Part shown: one piece after another, positions 1-6,776 of the stretch | Layout of the letters: the number at the start of each line of letters is the position of its first letter | How positions within the stretch are numbered: position 1 is the stretch's first letter | Assembly (NCBI GenBank): GCA_946184715.1 | Contig: CAMHGU010000044.1 | Span: forward strand, 1 to 12,367 | Direction: 5' to 3' | From: an uncultured bacterium | GTDB taxonomy: Bacteria > Bacteroidota > Bacteroidia > Bacteroidales > Muribaculaceae | DNA: 12,367 nt | Made by a program: the position numbers and the translations under genes | The notes under the pieces: generated by a model | The model's database searches: none | The model's input: only the letters and a program-made list of their open reading frames with translations | What the model was told of the DNA's origin: nothing

Positions 1-2774
1 GTGGTGATGTTGTAGCGACCTTCAACCTTGAGGTTGATAGTGCCTTCTTCACCGGTTTCGATTACGAGAGCCTCAGCAATGAAGGCTTCGCCGAGCTTGT
101 TCTGGATGTTTTCACCACCCTGAGGGATGCCGGTGTAGAGTTCGTTACCGAGCTCAATCCAGTAACCGCCGGCCCATTCAGTAGCGCCTTCCCAAGTGGG
201 GAGGTTAGTGATCTTGAATTCGGTGGGGAGAGTGCCGTTGAGGGCGAGGCGATAAGTGCCGTCTTCCTCCTTGGCAATCTTGTGGAATTCAGTCTGACCT
301 TCGGTCGATTCCCAGTCAGCGAGATAGTAAGCGTCAACGTTGATAGCGCAAGCCACCTTGAGGTTGAGCGTACCGTCCTGATTTTCGGAGATGATAATCT
401 TCTGAGCAACAACGTCTTCGCCGAGCTTGTTGACCATATTGTCGCCGCCTTGCGGGATGTTGTTGTATTGTACGTTGGCGTTGATCCAGTAGCCAGAGCC
501 CCAGTCGCGGCCTTCCCAAGTTTCGGAAGTAGTGATCTTGAACTCAGCGGGGAGAGTGCCGTTGAGGGCGAGCTCATATTCGCCTTCGTTTTCAGAGGCA
601 ACAAACTTCACGAACGAAGGAGTTTCGCCTTCGCCGAAGCCCGAAGCGAGGAAGTAGTCGGTAACTACGACGGGAGTTTCACCGAGGACGGTGAGCTTGA
701 GGCTGTCGTTTTCACCGATAGTGGCACGGAGGCCGCTGATTACGAAGTTCTCGGGGAGCTTGTTGAAGAGGTTGGCGTCGCCACCTTGAGGCACTTTGTA
801 CTCGAGGTTGCCTTCTTGCAGCCAGTAGCCGGCACCCCACTGCAGGCCGTTCCAGCCTTCTTCGCTTGTGATCTTGAACTCTTCGGGGAGAGCGTCAACT
901 GCGAGAGTGTAAACGTCTTCGTTGTTCTCGGTAGCCTTGGTGAAGGCGGTGAAGGTAGTTTCACCGGTGCTCCAGTCGGCGAGATAGAGAGCGGTGATTT
1001 CTACTTTACCCTCTTCGCCCACAGCGGTAAGGTTGAGGCTGTTGTCGGCGTTAAGAGTAGCGCGGAGAGCTGTAAGAGTGAAGTTCTCGGGGAGCTTGTT
1101 GAAGAAGTTAGCATCGCCACCTTCGGGGATGTTAGCATATTCGAAGTTACCCTTTTCAATCCAGTAGCCCTGACCCCATTGCTTGCCACTCCAATTAGCG
1201 GCGCTTGTGATCTTGAACTCTTCGGGGAGAGTAGTTACAGCGAGAGTGTAAACAGTGGCTTCGTTTTCAGTAGTCTTGGTGAAGGCTGTGAAAGTAGTCT
1301 CCTCACCACTCCAGTCAGCGAGATAGAGATCGCTTACTGTAACAGTCTCATCAGTGAGATTCGAGCCGTCGAAAGTAACGGTTTCGTTAACGAGGTCAAC
1401 GGTAACGCCGAGGTTGCCCACCTTGTTGGCGAAAATCCAGTTACCCTTACCGGCTACGATAGCGCCAGTGTAGGTGCCATTGGTGAATGTAACGGCGTGG
1501 TTGTCGCCATCGTCAACAGCGGAGCCATAGGAGCTGCCGTTGTCCCAAGCGTTTTCGCCGAGAGTGCCGTAGAAACGGAACTGCTGGTCAGCGCCGCCTG
1601 TAAGGGCTACAGTACCGGTGTAAACACCTTCGCCATCACCGGTAAGAACAATCGACGATGCAGCAATATCCCACTCGTTGGGAGTACCTACTACATAGAG
1701 GTTCTCGGGAAGAGTCGGGCCGGCTTGAGCGGTCTTAACATAGAGAGTGTTGGCTCCGTTGGCATCGGCATTGTCAAATGTCACGGTAAGAGACTCAACT
1801 TCGTAGCCTGCGGGGATAGTGAGGTTGCCACCATTGTACACAAGGGTAAGATTCTGGTTGACGGTGAGGCCAGTACCACCATAGTTGATAGTACCCCACG
1901 AGCCGTCGGCAATCTTAAACTCCTGACCGGCAGCTACAGCTTTTTCGAGAACGAAAACGCCGTCACCCTTGTCAACGAACTGATAAGCAGCCTGAGCATT
2001 CCATTCGTTTTCCTGCCCACGGAGATAGATGCCTGATTCGGTAGTCTTGGTACCGGTAATGGTGAGGGCACCTGTCTGGGTGTTGAGAGTGATAGTAGCA
2101 TCAGTGTAGGTTGCGTCAAGACCGAGGTTGTAGTTGCCGCCACTGGTAGTGGTGAAAGCGGTACCTGCGGTTACGATGTGGTCAGCAGCTGTTGCGGCAG
2201 CATACTTAGTTGACCAGTCGGAGCTTGCGATGGCAAACTTACCCTGAATCTTCACGCCGGTAAGCTCAACCACGTTGGCCGTCTGAGTCGACTTAAACTG
2301 ATAAGTGGAAACAGCGTTCCAGTCCGAACCCGTGATGGGGCCACGGAAATAAAGGTCGACAACGCCCACGGGCTTCTCACCCACAGTGATAGTCTTGTTG
2401 GTGATGTCAACTACTACTTTCTGAGCACCAGCAGCGGGGCTTACAAAGCAGTTTTCCGATTTTGTCATTGTGTAAGTCTCGCCATAGCTTACTTGCAGGC
2501 CATTGCTCGACGAGCCATAACGATTAGCATTAAGCGTGGACCAGTCACCGGCATTGCTACCGAGCTGGGTGGCAATGCCAAAGTAACCGCCAGCGTTGAA
2601 GGTGATTGTGCCTTCATAAACCTCAGGACTGGTGGATGTCTGGGTAAGAGCAGTACCTACGTTACCGCCCCAACTTTGACCATTCACACCATCACCAATG
2701 ACATAGCACGCAGCGTTGGCATTAAAGCCCACAAGCGCTGCAGCAGCTAAAATCAGTGTAAAGATTTTTTTCAT
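1..2774 (-). CDS. Secreted multi-module SusE/SusF-like protein with tandem ~110-aa repeats (3' end outside window)
   Basis: Reading leftwards from the ATG at 2774-2772, the frame is open for 924 codons to the window edge, so the C-terminus is missing. Residues 1-21 form a Sec signal peptide (MKKIFTLILAAAALVGFNANA); ANA then A suggests signal peptidase I. C23 lacks a proper lipobox (N-A-A-C), so lipidation is unlikely. The mature part has about eight modules starting near residues 23, 141, 249, 359, 483, 596, 707 and 816. Modules 2-4 open with LYFRG, IYLRG(Q)NEW and LYVVGTPNEWD and carry FKIADGSW or FRFYG later, the pattern of SusE/SusF starch-binding modules. Modules 5-8 open with (L/Y)YLADW or YFLAS and share EFKIT, GYWI/GYWL and GGDAN/NKL. 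From family knowledge, such proteins bind glycans or act at the cell surface; the ligand is unknown. A C-terminal sorting domain could lie beyond the edge. Codon use is strongly biased (CTC, AAC, AAG, ATC) and avoids TTA, CTA and TCA, suggesting high expression. Real gene: very sure; function: moderate. Confidence 0.88.
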   Translation of the reverse strand, partial: MKKIFTLILAAAALVGFNANAACYVIGDGVNGQSWGGNVGTALTQTSTSPEVYEGTITFNAGGYFGIATQLGSNAGDWSTLNANRYGSSSNGLQVSYGETYTMTKSENCFVSPAAGAQKVVVDITNKTITVGEKPVGVVDLYFRGPITGSDWNAVSTYQFKSTQTANVVELTGVKIQGKFAIASSDWSTKYAAATAADHIVTAGTAFTTTSGGNYNLGLDATYTDATITLNTQTGALTITGTKTTESGIYLRGQENEWNAQAAYQFVDKGDGVFVLEKAVAAGQEFKIADGSWGTINYGGTGLTVNQNLTLVYNGGNLTIPAGYEVESLTVTFDNADANGANTLYVKTAQAGPTLPENLYVVGTPNEWDIAASSIVLTGDGEGVYTGTVALTGGADQQFRFYGTLGENAWDNGSSYGSAVDDGDNHAVTFTNGTYTGAIVAGKGNWIFANKVGNLGVTVDLVNETVTFDGSNLTDETVTVSDLYLADWSGEETTFTAFTKTTENEATVYTLAVTTLPEEFKITSAANWSGKQWGQGYWIEKGNFEYANIPEGGDANFFNKLPENFTLTALRATLNADNSLNLTAVGEEGKVEITALYLADWSTGETTFTAFTKATENNEDVYTLAVDALPEEFKITSEEGWNGLQWGAGYWLQEGNLEYKVPQGGDANLFNKLPENFVISGLRATIGENDSLKLTVLGETPVVVTDYFLASGFGEGETPSFVKFVASENEGEYELALNGTLPAEFKITTSETWEGRDWGSGYWINANVQYNNIPQGGDNMVNKLGEDVVAQKIIISENQDGTLNLKVACAINVDAYYLADWESTEGQTEFHKIAKEEDGTYRLALNGTLPTEFKITNLPTWEGATEWAGGYWIELGNELYTGIPQGGENIQNKLGEAFIAEALVIETGEEGTINLKVEGRYNIT
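3..1328 (-). repeat. Four tandem in-frame repeats of ~109-113 codons
   Basis: The repeats lie inside the secreted protein gene, in protein order: R1 at 1328-990 (residues 483-595), R2 at 989-657 (596-706), R3 at 656-330 (707-815), R4 at 329-3 (816-924). Each begins at the (L/Y)(Y/F)LA motif and contains LPxEFKIT, a W-rich stretch ending in GYW, then (P)xGGD/E and NKL(P/G)E. R1 and R2 are most alike at DNA level, sharing a 30-base identical block (1202-1231 and 863-892). R3 and R4 form the second close pair: both encode the same ALNGTLP(A/T)EFKIT segment with nearly identical bases (around 536-585 and 210-260). R4 ends almost exactly at the window edge, so more copies may follow. Confidence 0.88.
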
Positions 2775-2917
2775 GCTGAAAAAAGGTTTTGTTGGTTAAT
2801 AAAAATTGTTAGTTAAAGGTTAGTTCACATTAAGGTTAATGCTCGGTTTCATAGGTAGCAAGGCGCTCACAGTAAGGTTGCTGCGTGTAGCTCGCAAGCC
2901 TATTCGCACAAGCACCG

Positions 2918-2952
2918 CAAATATACATATTTTTTCCAATACAAAGTACAAA
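2918..2952 (-). promoter_or_regulatory. Putative promoter of the secreted repeat protein gene
   Basis: On the minus strand, 2925-2918 reads TATATTTG, an exact match to the Bacteroidetes -7 box TAnnTTTG, followed by GCGGTG as is common near Bacteroidales start sites. Upstream TTTG copies occur at 2952-2949 and 2945-2942 as candidate -33 elements; neither gives exactly the usual spacing of about 19-21 bases (23 and 16). Transcription would start near 2912, leaving a leader of roughly 140 bases. The stretch just before the ATG is A/T-rich without a Shine-Dalgarno sequence, which is normal in this phylum. Confidence 0.55.
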
Positions 2953-3065
2953 TTTTCAGCATTTTTTTTGCAATACCTTCCTGAAAGGGCCTGAAGCGAC
3001 TTCGCTCGAAAGTGCCACAATAATTCGCATCGGTGCCAATGCGATATACCTTATATATATGCTGA

Positions 3066-3079
3066 CGCCGCGGCGCCGC
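3066..3079. promoter_or_regulatory. Overlapping GC palindromes upstream of the four-helix-bundle gene
   Basis: Two perfect 10-base palindromes overlap: CGCCGCGGCG (3066-3075) and GCGGCGCCGC (3070-3079). They stand out as an all-GC island between A/T-rich flanks (TTATATATATG before, GTATATGAATAAAAA after). They lie about 30-45 bases upstream of the TAACTTTG box, where an operator could sit. No known regulator site is recognised; this is inference from position and symmetry. Confidence 0.3.
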
Positions 3080-3109
3080 CCCGCTATTCCGTATATGAAT
3101 AAAAATTGC

Positions 3110-3117
3110 TAACTTTG
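3110..3117 (+). promoter_or_regulatory. -7 promoter box for the four-helix-bundle gene
   Basis: TAACTTTG matches the Bacteroidetes -7 consensus TAnnTTTG exactly. No convincing TTTG -33 element is visible about 20 bases upstream (the stretch reads CGCTATTCCG). Transcription would begin around 3123-3126, leaving only about 8-12 bases before the ATG at 3134, so the message would have a very short leader. This also argues against the TTG at 3122 as the start codon. Confidence 0.5.
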
Positions 3118-3133
3118 TGAGTTGATTACAGCT

Positions 3134-3706
3134 ATGACCGAAAGCAACGATTTCTTGAAAAGCCGAGGGCCCTGGCGCGATTTGATAGTGTATCAGAAGG
3201 CAGAATGCCTTTATGATGTGACCTATTACTTCGCGCACACCTACATGGAGCGAGGCGACCGCACCGTCGACCAGATGGTGCAGGCTGCTCGTTCGGGCAA
3301 GCAGAACATAGTGGAAGGCTCGGTGGCGGCTGCGACTTCGAGCGAGACCGAAATCAAGCTATTCAATGTGGCGAGAGCCTCGCTCCAAGAGCTGATATGC
3401 GACTACGAGGATTATCTGCGCGTAAAAGGATTGGAGCAATGGCCCGTAGATAGCCCGAAATGCATTCAGGCGCGCAAAGCTTGCAAGGCTCACTCCGATT
3501 CCGCTTTCTATAGAGAAGCCATTGCCAAGCGCAGCGATGGCGCTATAGCCAATATCGCAATTACCTTAATTCATCAGATTGACAATATGCTGGGCAAGCT
3601 TATTCACAAGGCTAAAGAACGCTTTCTGGAAAAAGGCGGAGCGCGCGAGGAGATGACACGAGAGCGCCTCAAAGCGCGCAAAGCCGGCTTTCCCACTAAA
3701 GAATAG
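3134..3706 (+). CDS. Four-helix-bundle (S23/IVS-like) protein with suffix domain
   Basis: The product is 190 residues from the ATG at 3134. An in-frame TTG at 3122 would add four residues (MITA), but it falls at or before the expected transcript start. The first ~115 residues match my memory of the TIGR02436-type four-helix-bundle family, named after proteins encoded in 23S rRNA intervening sequences: WRDLIVYQKAECLYDVTYYF, then DQMVQAARSGKQNIVEGS, then EIKLFNVARASLQELICDYEDYL. The last ~40 residues (AIANIAITLIHQID, then REEMTRERLKARKAG, very basic) match the suffix that Bacteroidetes members carry (TIGR04258-type). The fold is shared with Avd, the helper of diversity-generating retroelements, whose basic bundle binds nucleic acid, but no reverse transcriptase or template repeat is seen here. 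The molecular role of this family is unknown. A 9-base repeat array begins at the stop codon. The gene has its own promoter and is not clearly part of the downstream operon. Confidence 0.9.
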   Translation: MTESNDFLKSRGPWRDLIVYQKAECLYDVTYYFAHTYMERGDRTVDQMVQAARSGKQNIVEGSVAAATSSETEIKLFNVARASLQELICDYEDYLRVKGLEQWPVDSPKCIQARKACKAHSDSAFYREAIAKRSDGAIANIAITLIHQIDNMLGKLIHKAKERFLEKGGAREEMTRERLKARKAGFPTKE

Positions 3707-3807
3707 GAACTATGGGAATAATGAGAGCTATGAGAACTATAGATTATGGAAGCAATGGGAATCTCGCCCATAGCTCCCATAATTCCCATTATTCCCATAG
3801 TTCCCAT
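3703..3807. repeat. Inverted array of 9-base ATGGGANNN units forming a long hairpin
   Basis: The left half holds direct 9-base units at 3703-3711, 3712-3720, 3721-3729, 3730-3738, a degenerate 7-base unit at 3739-3745, then 3746-3754 and 3755-3763; the clearest are ATGGGAATA, ATGAGAGCT and ATGAGAACT. The right half holds the reverse complement of such units at 3767-3771 (partial), 3772-3780, 3781-3789, 3790-3798 and 3799-3807 (NNNTCCCAT). The outermost units pair perfectly over 18 bp: GGAACTATGGGAATAATG (3706-3723) with 3787-3804. Pairing continues imperfectly inwards. The left arm includes the TAG stop of the four-helix-bundle gene. There is no U-run after the stem, so it is not a standard terminator. 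Arrays of this style recur in Bacteroidales genomes in my recollection, but I know of no assigned function. Confidence 0.85.
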
Positions 3808-3842
3808 CAATCACAGTAACGACAATTACAATCAGCGAGGAT

Positions 3843-5639
3843 ATGAATCAACTGCTACGAATGATAGAGCGGCAAGCGGAGCACAAAGGGCTACGCGACG
3901 CCATCCGCTACCGCGATGATGCCACAGGCACCTGGGAAGGCATCACCTGGAGCCACTTCAACACGCTATCGAAGGAGATTGCCCTGGCGATGCACGCCCT
4001 GGGCGTGAAAACCGGCGATAGAATCGGGCTTTTTTCGCCCAATATGCCCGAGATGCTGATTACCGACTTTGCGGCGATGCGTAACCGCGCCATCCCCGTG
4101 CCCATCTACAGCACCCTTGAGGTGAAGGAGGTGCAGTATATCATCGACGATGCCGGGATAGAGCTGCTCTTTGTGGGCGCGCAGGAGCATTACGAGCGCG
4201 CACGCAAGCTCAGCGGGGTGCGCCGCATAGTGGTGTACGACCGCACGGTGAAGCTCGCTACCGACGACCACGACACCATCTACTTCCACGGGCTGTACCC
4301 ATTGGGGCACGCGGCCGACGCAGCCGCGCGCGACGAAGTGGCCAAGCGGACCGCCGAAGGCGCCCCCACCGACCTTGCCTGCCTCATCTACACCTCAGGC
4401 ACCACCGGCGACCCCAAAGGCGTGATGCTCCCCCATTCCTGCTTCGACTCCCAGATGGAGAGCCACCTGCGGCGCCTGTCGATGCTCAGCGACGGCGACC
4501 TCGCCTTCTCGTTCCTGCCGCTGTCGCACGTGTTTGAGCGCGGCTGGGTGTACTTCTGCCTCACCCGCGGAATGACCGTGGCTCTCAACCGCAACCCGCG
4601 CGATGTGATGCGCAACCTGCGCGAGGTCAACCCCAACGCTATGAGCAATGTGCCCCGCTTCTGGGAAAAGGTGTACATCGCCATCAACGACAAGATTAAG
4701 GCGATGAACTGGGCCAAGAAGCTCTTTGTGAAATACGCCGAGCTGGTGGGGCGCATCCGCAACATCCGCTATCTGGGCAGCGGGCGCCAGGCGCCGATGC
4801 TCATAGAGCAGCAATACCGCTTCCTGGAGAAGGCCGTCTTCCGCCAGCTGCGCCGCGTCATAGGCGTGGAGCGCGGCAAGCTGTTCCCCACGGCGGGAGC
4901 GAAAATCTCCGATGACATCGTGCGATTTCTGCAATCGGTGGGTATCAACATCTGCGTAGGCTACGGCCTGTCGGAGACCACGGCCACCGTAAGCTGCTTC
5001 CCCCCTACGGGCTACAAGATAGGCTCCATAGGGCTGCCGCTCGAATCGGTGAGTGTCAAGATAGGCGACAACAATGAGATTCTCGTGAAAGGCCCCACCG
5101 TCACCAGCGGCTACTACCGCAATCCCGAAGCCACTGCGGCGGCATTCACGCCCGACGGCTACTTCCGCACCGGCGACGCCGGCTCCATCGATGCCCAAGG
5201 CAACCTCTACATCACCGACCGCATCAAAGACCTCTTCAAGACCTCCAACGGCAAATACATAGCGCCGCAGCAGCTCGAGACCCTGCTGCCCACCGACCGC
5301 TACATAGAGCAGGTGGCCATCATAGGCGACCAGCGCAAATTCGTGTCGGCCCTGGTGGTGCCCAACTTCGACAACCTGCGGCAATACGCCGAAGAGGAGG
5401 GTATCCAGGCCACTACCGACGCCGACCTCGCCGGCTCGGAACTAATACACCAGATGATATCGCAGCGCATCGACCGGATGCAAGAGCACCTCGCCTCGTA
5501 TCAGCAAGTGAAGCGCTTCACCCTGCTGTCGCGCCCCTTCTCCGTGGAGAACGGCGAGCTGACCAACACCCTCAAGCTCCGCCGCGCCGTGGTCAACAAA
5601 AACTTCCGCCGCGAGATTGAAGAGATGTACAAAGAGTAA
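3843..5639 (+). CDS. AMP-forming long-chain acyl-CoA synthetase (FadD/FAA1-like)
   Basis: The protein of 598 residues activates a fatty acid with ATP to acyl-AMP and then acyl-CoA, for phospholipid synthesis or recycling of exogenous fatty acids. All core ANL-superfamily motifs are seen: the phosphate-binding loop YTSGTTGDPKG from residue 183, GYGLSETT at 373-380 with the Mg-binding glutamate E378, TGD at 443-445 within the FACS signature (YFRTGDAGSIDAQGNLYITD), and DLFKTSNGKYIAP after it. The C-terminal NGELTNTLKLRR puts the likely catalytic lysine at K578. Length and this ending fit the COG1022 long-chain group rather than acetyl-CoA synthetases; chain-length preference cannot be read. Translation starts at the ATG at 3843; GAGG lies only two bases upstream, too close to be a normal ribosome site. 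It heads the seven-gene run, with prfB 21 bases downstream. No clear promoter is visible in the 35 bases between the repeat array and its start. Confidence 0.93.
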   Translation: MNQLLRMIERQAEHKGLRDAIRYRDDATGTWEGITWSHFNTLSKEIALAMHALGVKTGDRIGLFSPNMPEMLITDFAAMRNRAIPVPIYSTLEVKEVQYIIDDAGIELLFVGAQEHYERARKLSGVRRIVVYDRTVKLATDDHDTIYFHGLYPLGHAADAAARDEVAKRTAEGAPTDLACLIYTSGTTGDPKGVMLPHSCFDSQMESHLRRLSMLSDGDLAFSFLPLSHVFERGWVYFCLTRGMTVALNRNPRDVMRNLREVNPNAMSNVPRFWEKVYIAINDKIKAMNWAKKLFVKYAELVGRIRNIRYLGSGRQAPMLIEQQYRFLEKAVFRQLRRVIGVERGKLFPTAGAKISDDIVRFLQSVGINICVGYGLSETTATVSCFPPTGYKIGSIGLPLESVSVKIGDNNEILVKGPTVTSGYYRNPEATAAAFTPDGYFRTGDAGSIDAQGNLYITDRIKDLFKTSNGKYIAPQQLETLLPTDRYIEQVAIIGDQRKFVSALVVPNFDNLRQYAEEEGIQATTDADLAGSELIHQMISQRIDRMQEHLASYQQVKRFTLLSRPFSVENGELTNTLKLRRAVVNKNFRREIEEMYKE

Positions 5640-5660
5640 ACCGAAACCCCACAATAGCCA

Positions 5661-6776
5661 ATGATAACACAAGACCAACTCAAAGCCGCTACCGAGCGCA
5701 CCGAAGCCCTGCGCCGCTACCTCGACATCGACACCAAGCGCATAGAGCTTGAAGAGGAAGAGCTGCGCACCCACGTGCCCGACTTTTGGAACGACCAGAA
5801 GCGCGCCGAGGCACAAATGAAGAAAATCAAGGGTATCAAATTCTGGATAGAAGGCTACACCGAAGTGGAGCAGATGACCAATGAGCTGCAGCTGGCCTTC
5901 GACTTTGTGAAAGAAGGCCTCATCAGCGAAGCCGAGCTTGATGAGCAATACGCGAAAACCATCGATGCAATCGAGCGATTAGAGCTACGCAATATGCTGC
6001 GCCTCGAAGAGGACAAGCTCGGCGTGGTGCTCAAAATCAACTCCGGGGCCGGCGGCACCGAGAGCCAGGACTGGGCGCAGATGCTGATGCGCCTCTACCT
6101 ACGCTGGGCCGAGAAGCACGGTTACAAGACCGCCATCACCCAGCTCACCGAGGGCGACGACGCCGGCATCAAGTCGGTCACCATCAACATCGAAGGCGAC
6201 TACGCCTACGGCTACCTCAAGAGCGAGAACGGCGTGCACCGCCTCGTGCGCGTATCGCCCTACAACGCGCAAGGGAAGCGAATGACGTCGTTTGCCAGCG
6301 TATTTGTGACGCCACTTGTGGATGACACTATCGAGATTCACGTGTCGCCGGCCGACATCTCGTGGGACACCTTCCGCTCGGGCGGTGCCGGCGGTCAGAA
6401 CGTCAACAAGGTGGAATCAGGCGTGCGCCTGCGCTACCACTACAAAGACCCCTACACCGGCGAGGAGGAGGAGATACTCATCGAGAACACCGAGACCCGC
6501 GACCAGCCCAAGAACAAAGAGAACGCCATGCGCCAGCTGCGCTCCATCCTCTACGAGAAAGAGCTTGAGCATCGCCGCCAAGAGCAGCGTAAGATAGAGG
6601 ACAGCAAGATGAAGATAGAATGGGGCTCGCAGATACGCAGCTACGTATTCGACGACCGCCGCGTCAAGGACCATCGCACCAACTACCAGACCAGCGACGT
6701 CAACGCCGTGATGGACGGCGACATCGACGCCTTCATCAAAGCCTACCTTATGGAATTTGCCGGACAAGGCGACTAA
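5661..6776 (+). CDS. prfB: Peptide chain release factor 2, no programmed frameshift
   Basis: RF2 (371 residues) recognises UGA and UAA stop codons in the ribosomal A site and triggers peptide release. The GGQ motif that acts in the peptidyl-transferase centre is at residues 244-246 (SGGAGGQNVNKVES). The stop-codon recognition tripeptide, SPF in E. coli, appears as SPY at 199-201 (HRLVRVSPYNAQGKRMTSF). The N-terminal TERTEALRRYLDIDTKR aligns with the E. coli region of the +1 frameshift, but here the frame is continuous: codons CTC GAC at 5721-5726 replace CTT TGA C, and the AGGGGG stimulator is absent. The autoregulatory frameshift has therefore been lost or never existed. The C-terminus (AYLMEFAGQGD) is complete. 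It sits between the acyl-CoA synthetase and dgt with gaps of 21 and 19 bases, so it is probably cotranscribed with them. Confidence 0.97.
   Translation: MITQDQLKAATERTEALRRYLDIDTKRIELEEEELRTHVPDFWNDQKRAEAQMKKIKGIKFWIEGYTEVEQMTNELQLAFDFVKEGLISEAELDEQYAKTIDAIERLELRNMLRLEEDKLGVVLKINSGAGGTESQDWAQMLMRLYLRWAEKHGYKTAITQLTEGDDAGIKSVTINIEGDYAYGYLKSENGVHRLVRVSPYNAQGKRMTSFASVFVTPLVDDTIEIHVSPADISWDTFRSGGAGGQNVNKVESGVRLRYHYKDPYTGEEEEILIENTETRDQPKNKENAMRQLRSILYEKELEHRRQEQRKIEDSKMKIEWGSQIRSYVFDDRRVKDHRTNYQTSDVNAVMDGDIDAFIKAYLMEFAGQGD

Larger units (their letters stand above)
2775..3133. other. Divergent intergenic region, non-coding
   Basis: This 359-base gap separates the minus-strand secreted protein gene from the plus-strand four-helix-bundle gene. 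It holds the two outward-facing promoters, A/T-rich leader DNA next to the left gene, a small inverted repeat TCGCAT/ATGCGA (3025-3030 and 3039-3044), and overlapping GC-rich palindromes at 3066-3079. Short frames in it start without plausible translation signals and resemble nothing known to me. I see no tRNA or recognisable riboswitch. Confidence 0.7.

Noticed and set aside
282..2036. 584-residue plus-strand reading frame
   Set aside because: It is the in-register mirror of the minus-strand secreted protein gene, has no recognisable domain, and its repeats simply reflect the repeats of the real gene.
3122..3133. TTG start for the four-helix-bundle gene
   Set aside because: It falls at or before the transcript start expected from the TAACTTTG box, and the ATG at 3134 gives a product matching the family start.
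2900..3238. Minus-strand 112-residue frame across the divergent promoters
   Set aside because: It covers both promoter regions and the antisense of the four-helix-bundle gene; composition and content do not resemble a protein family.
3703..3807. CRISPR array
   Set aside because: Units are 9 bases with no separate spacers and invert midway; no cas genes are present.
3703..3807. Rho-independent terminator of the four-helix-bundle gene
   Set aside because: The stem is long but A/T-rich and imperfect inside, it overlaps the stop codon, and no U-run follows.
3134..3807. Diversity-generating retroelement
   Set aside because: The four-helix-bundle fold recalls Avd, but there is no reverse transcriptase, and no template/variable repeat pair with adenine-specific differences is visible.
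3604..3810. Minus-strand 68-residue frame beginning with M-G-x repeats
   Set aside because: The repeats come from the 9-base array, and the rest is antisense to the four-helix-bundle gene; no promoter or family resemblance.
4395..5384. Minus-strand 329-residue frame inside the acyl-CoA synthetase gene
   Set aside because: The plus-strand gene carries all ANL motifs in order; the long antisense frame is a GC-rich codon-bias shadow.
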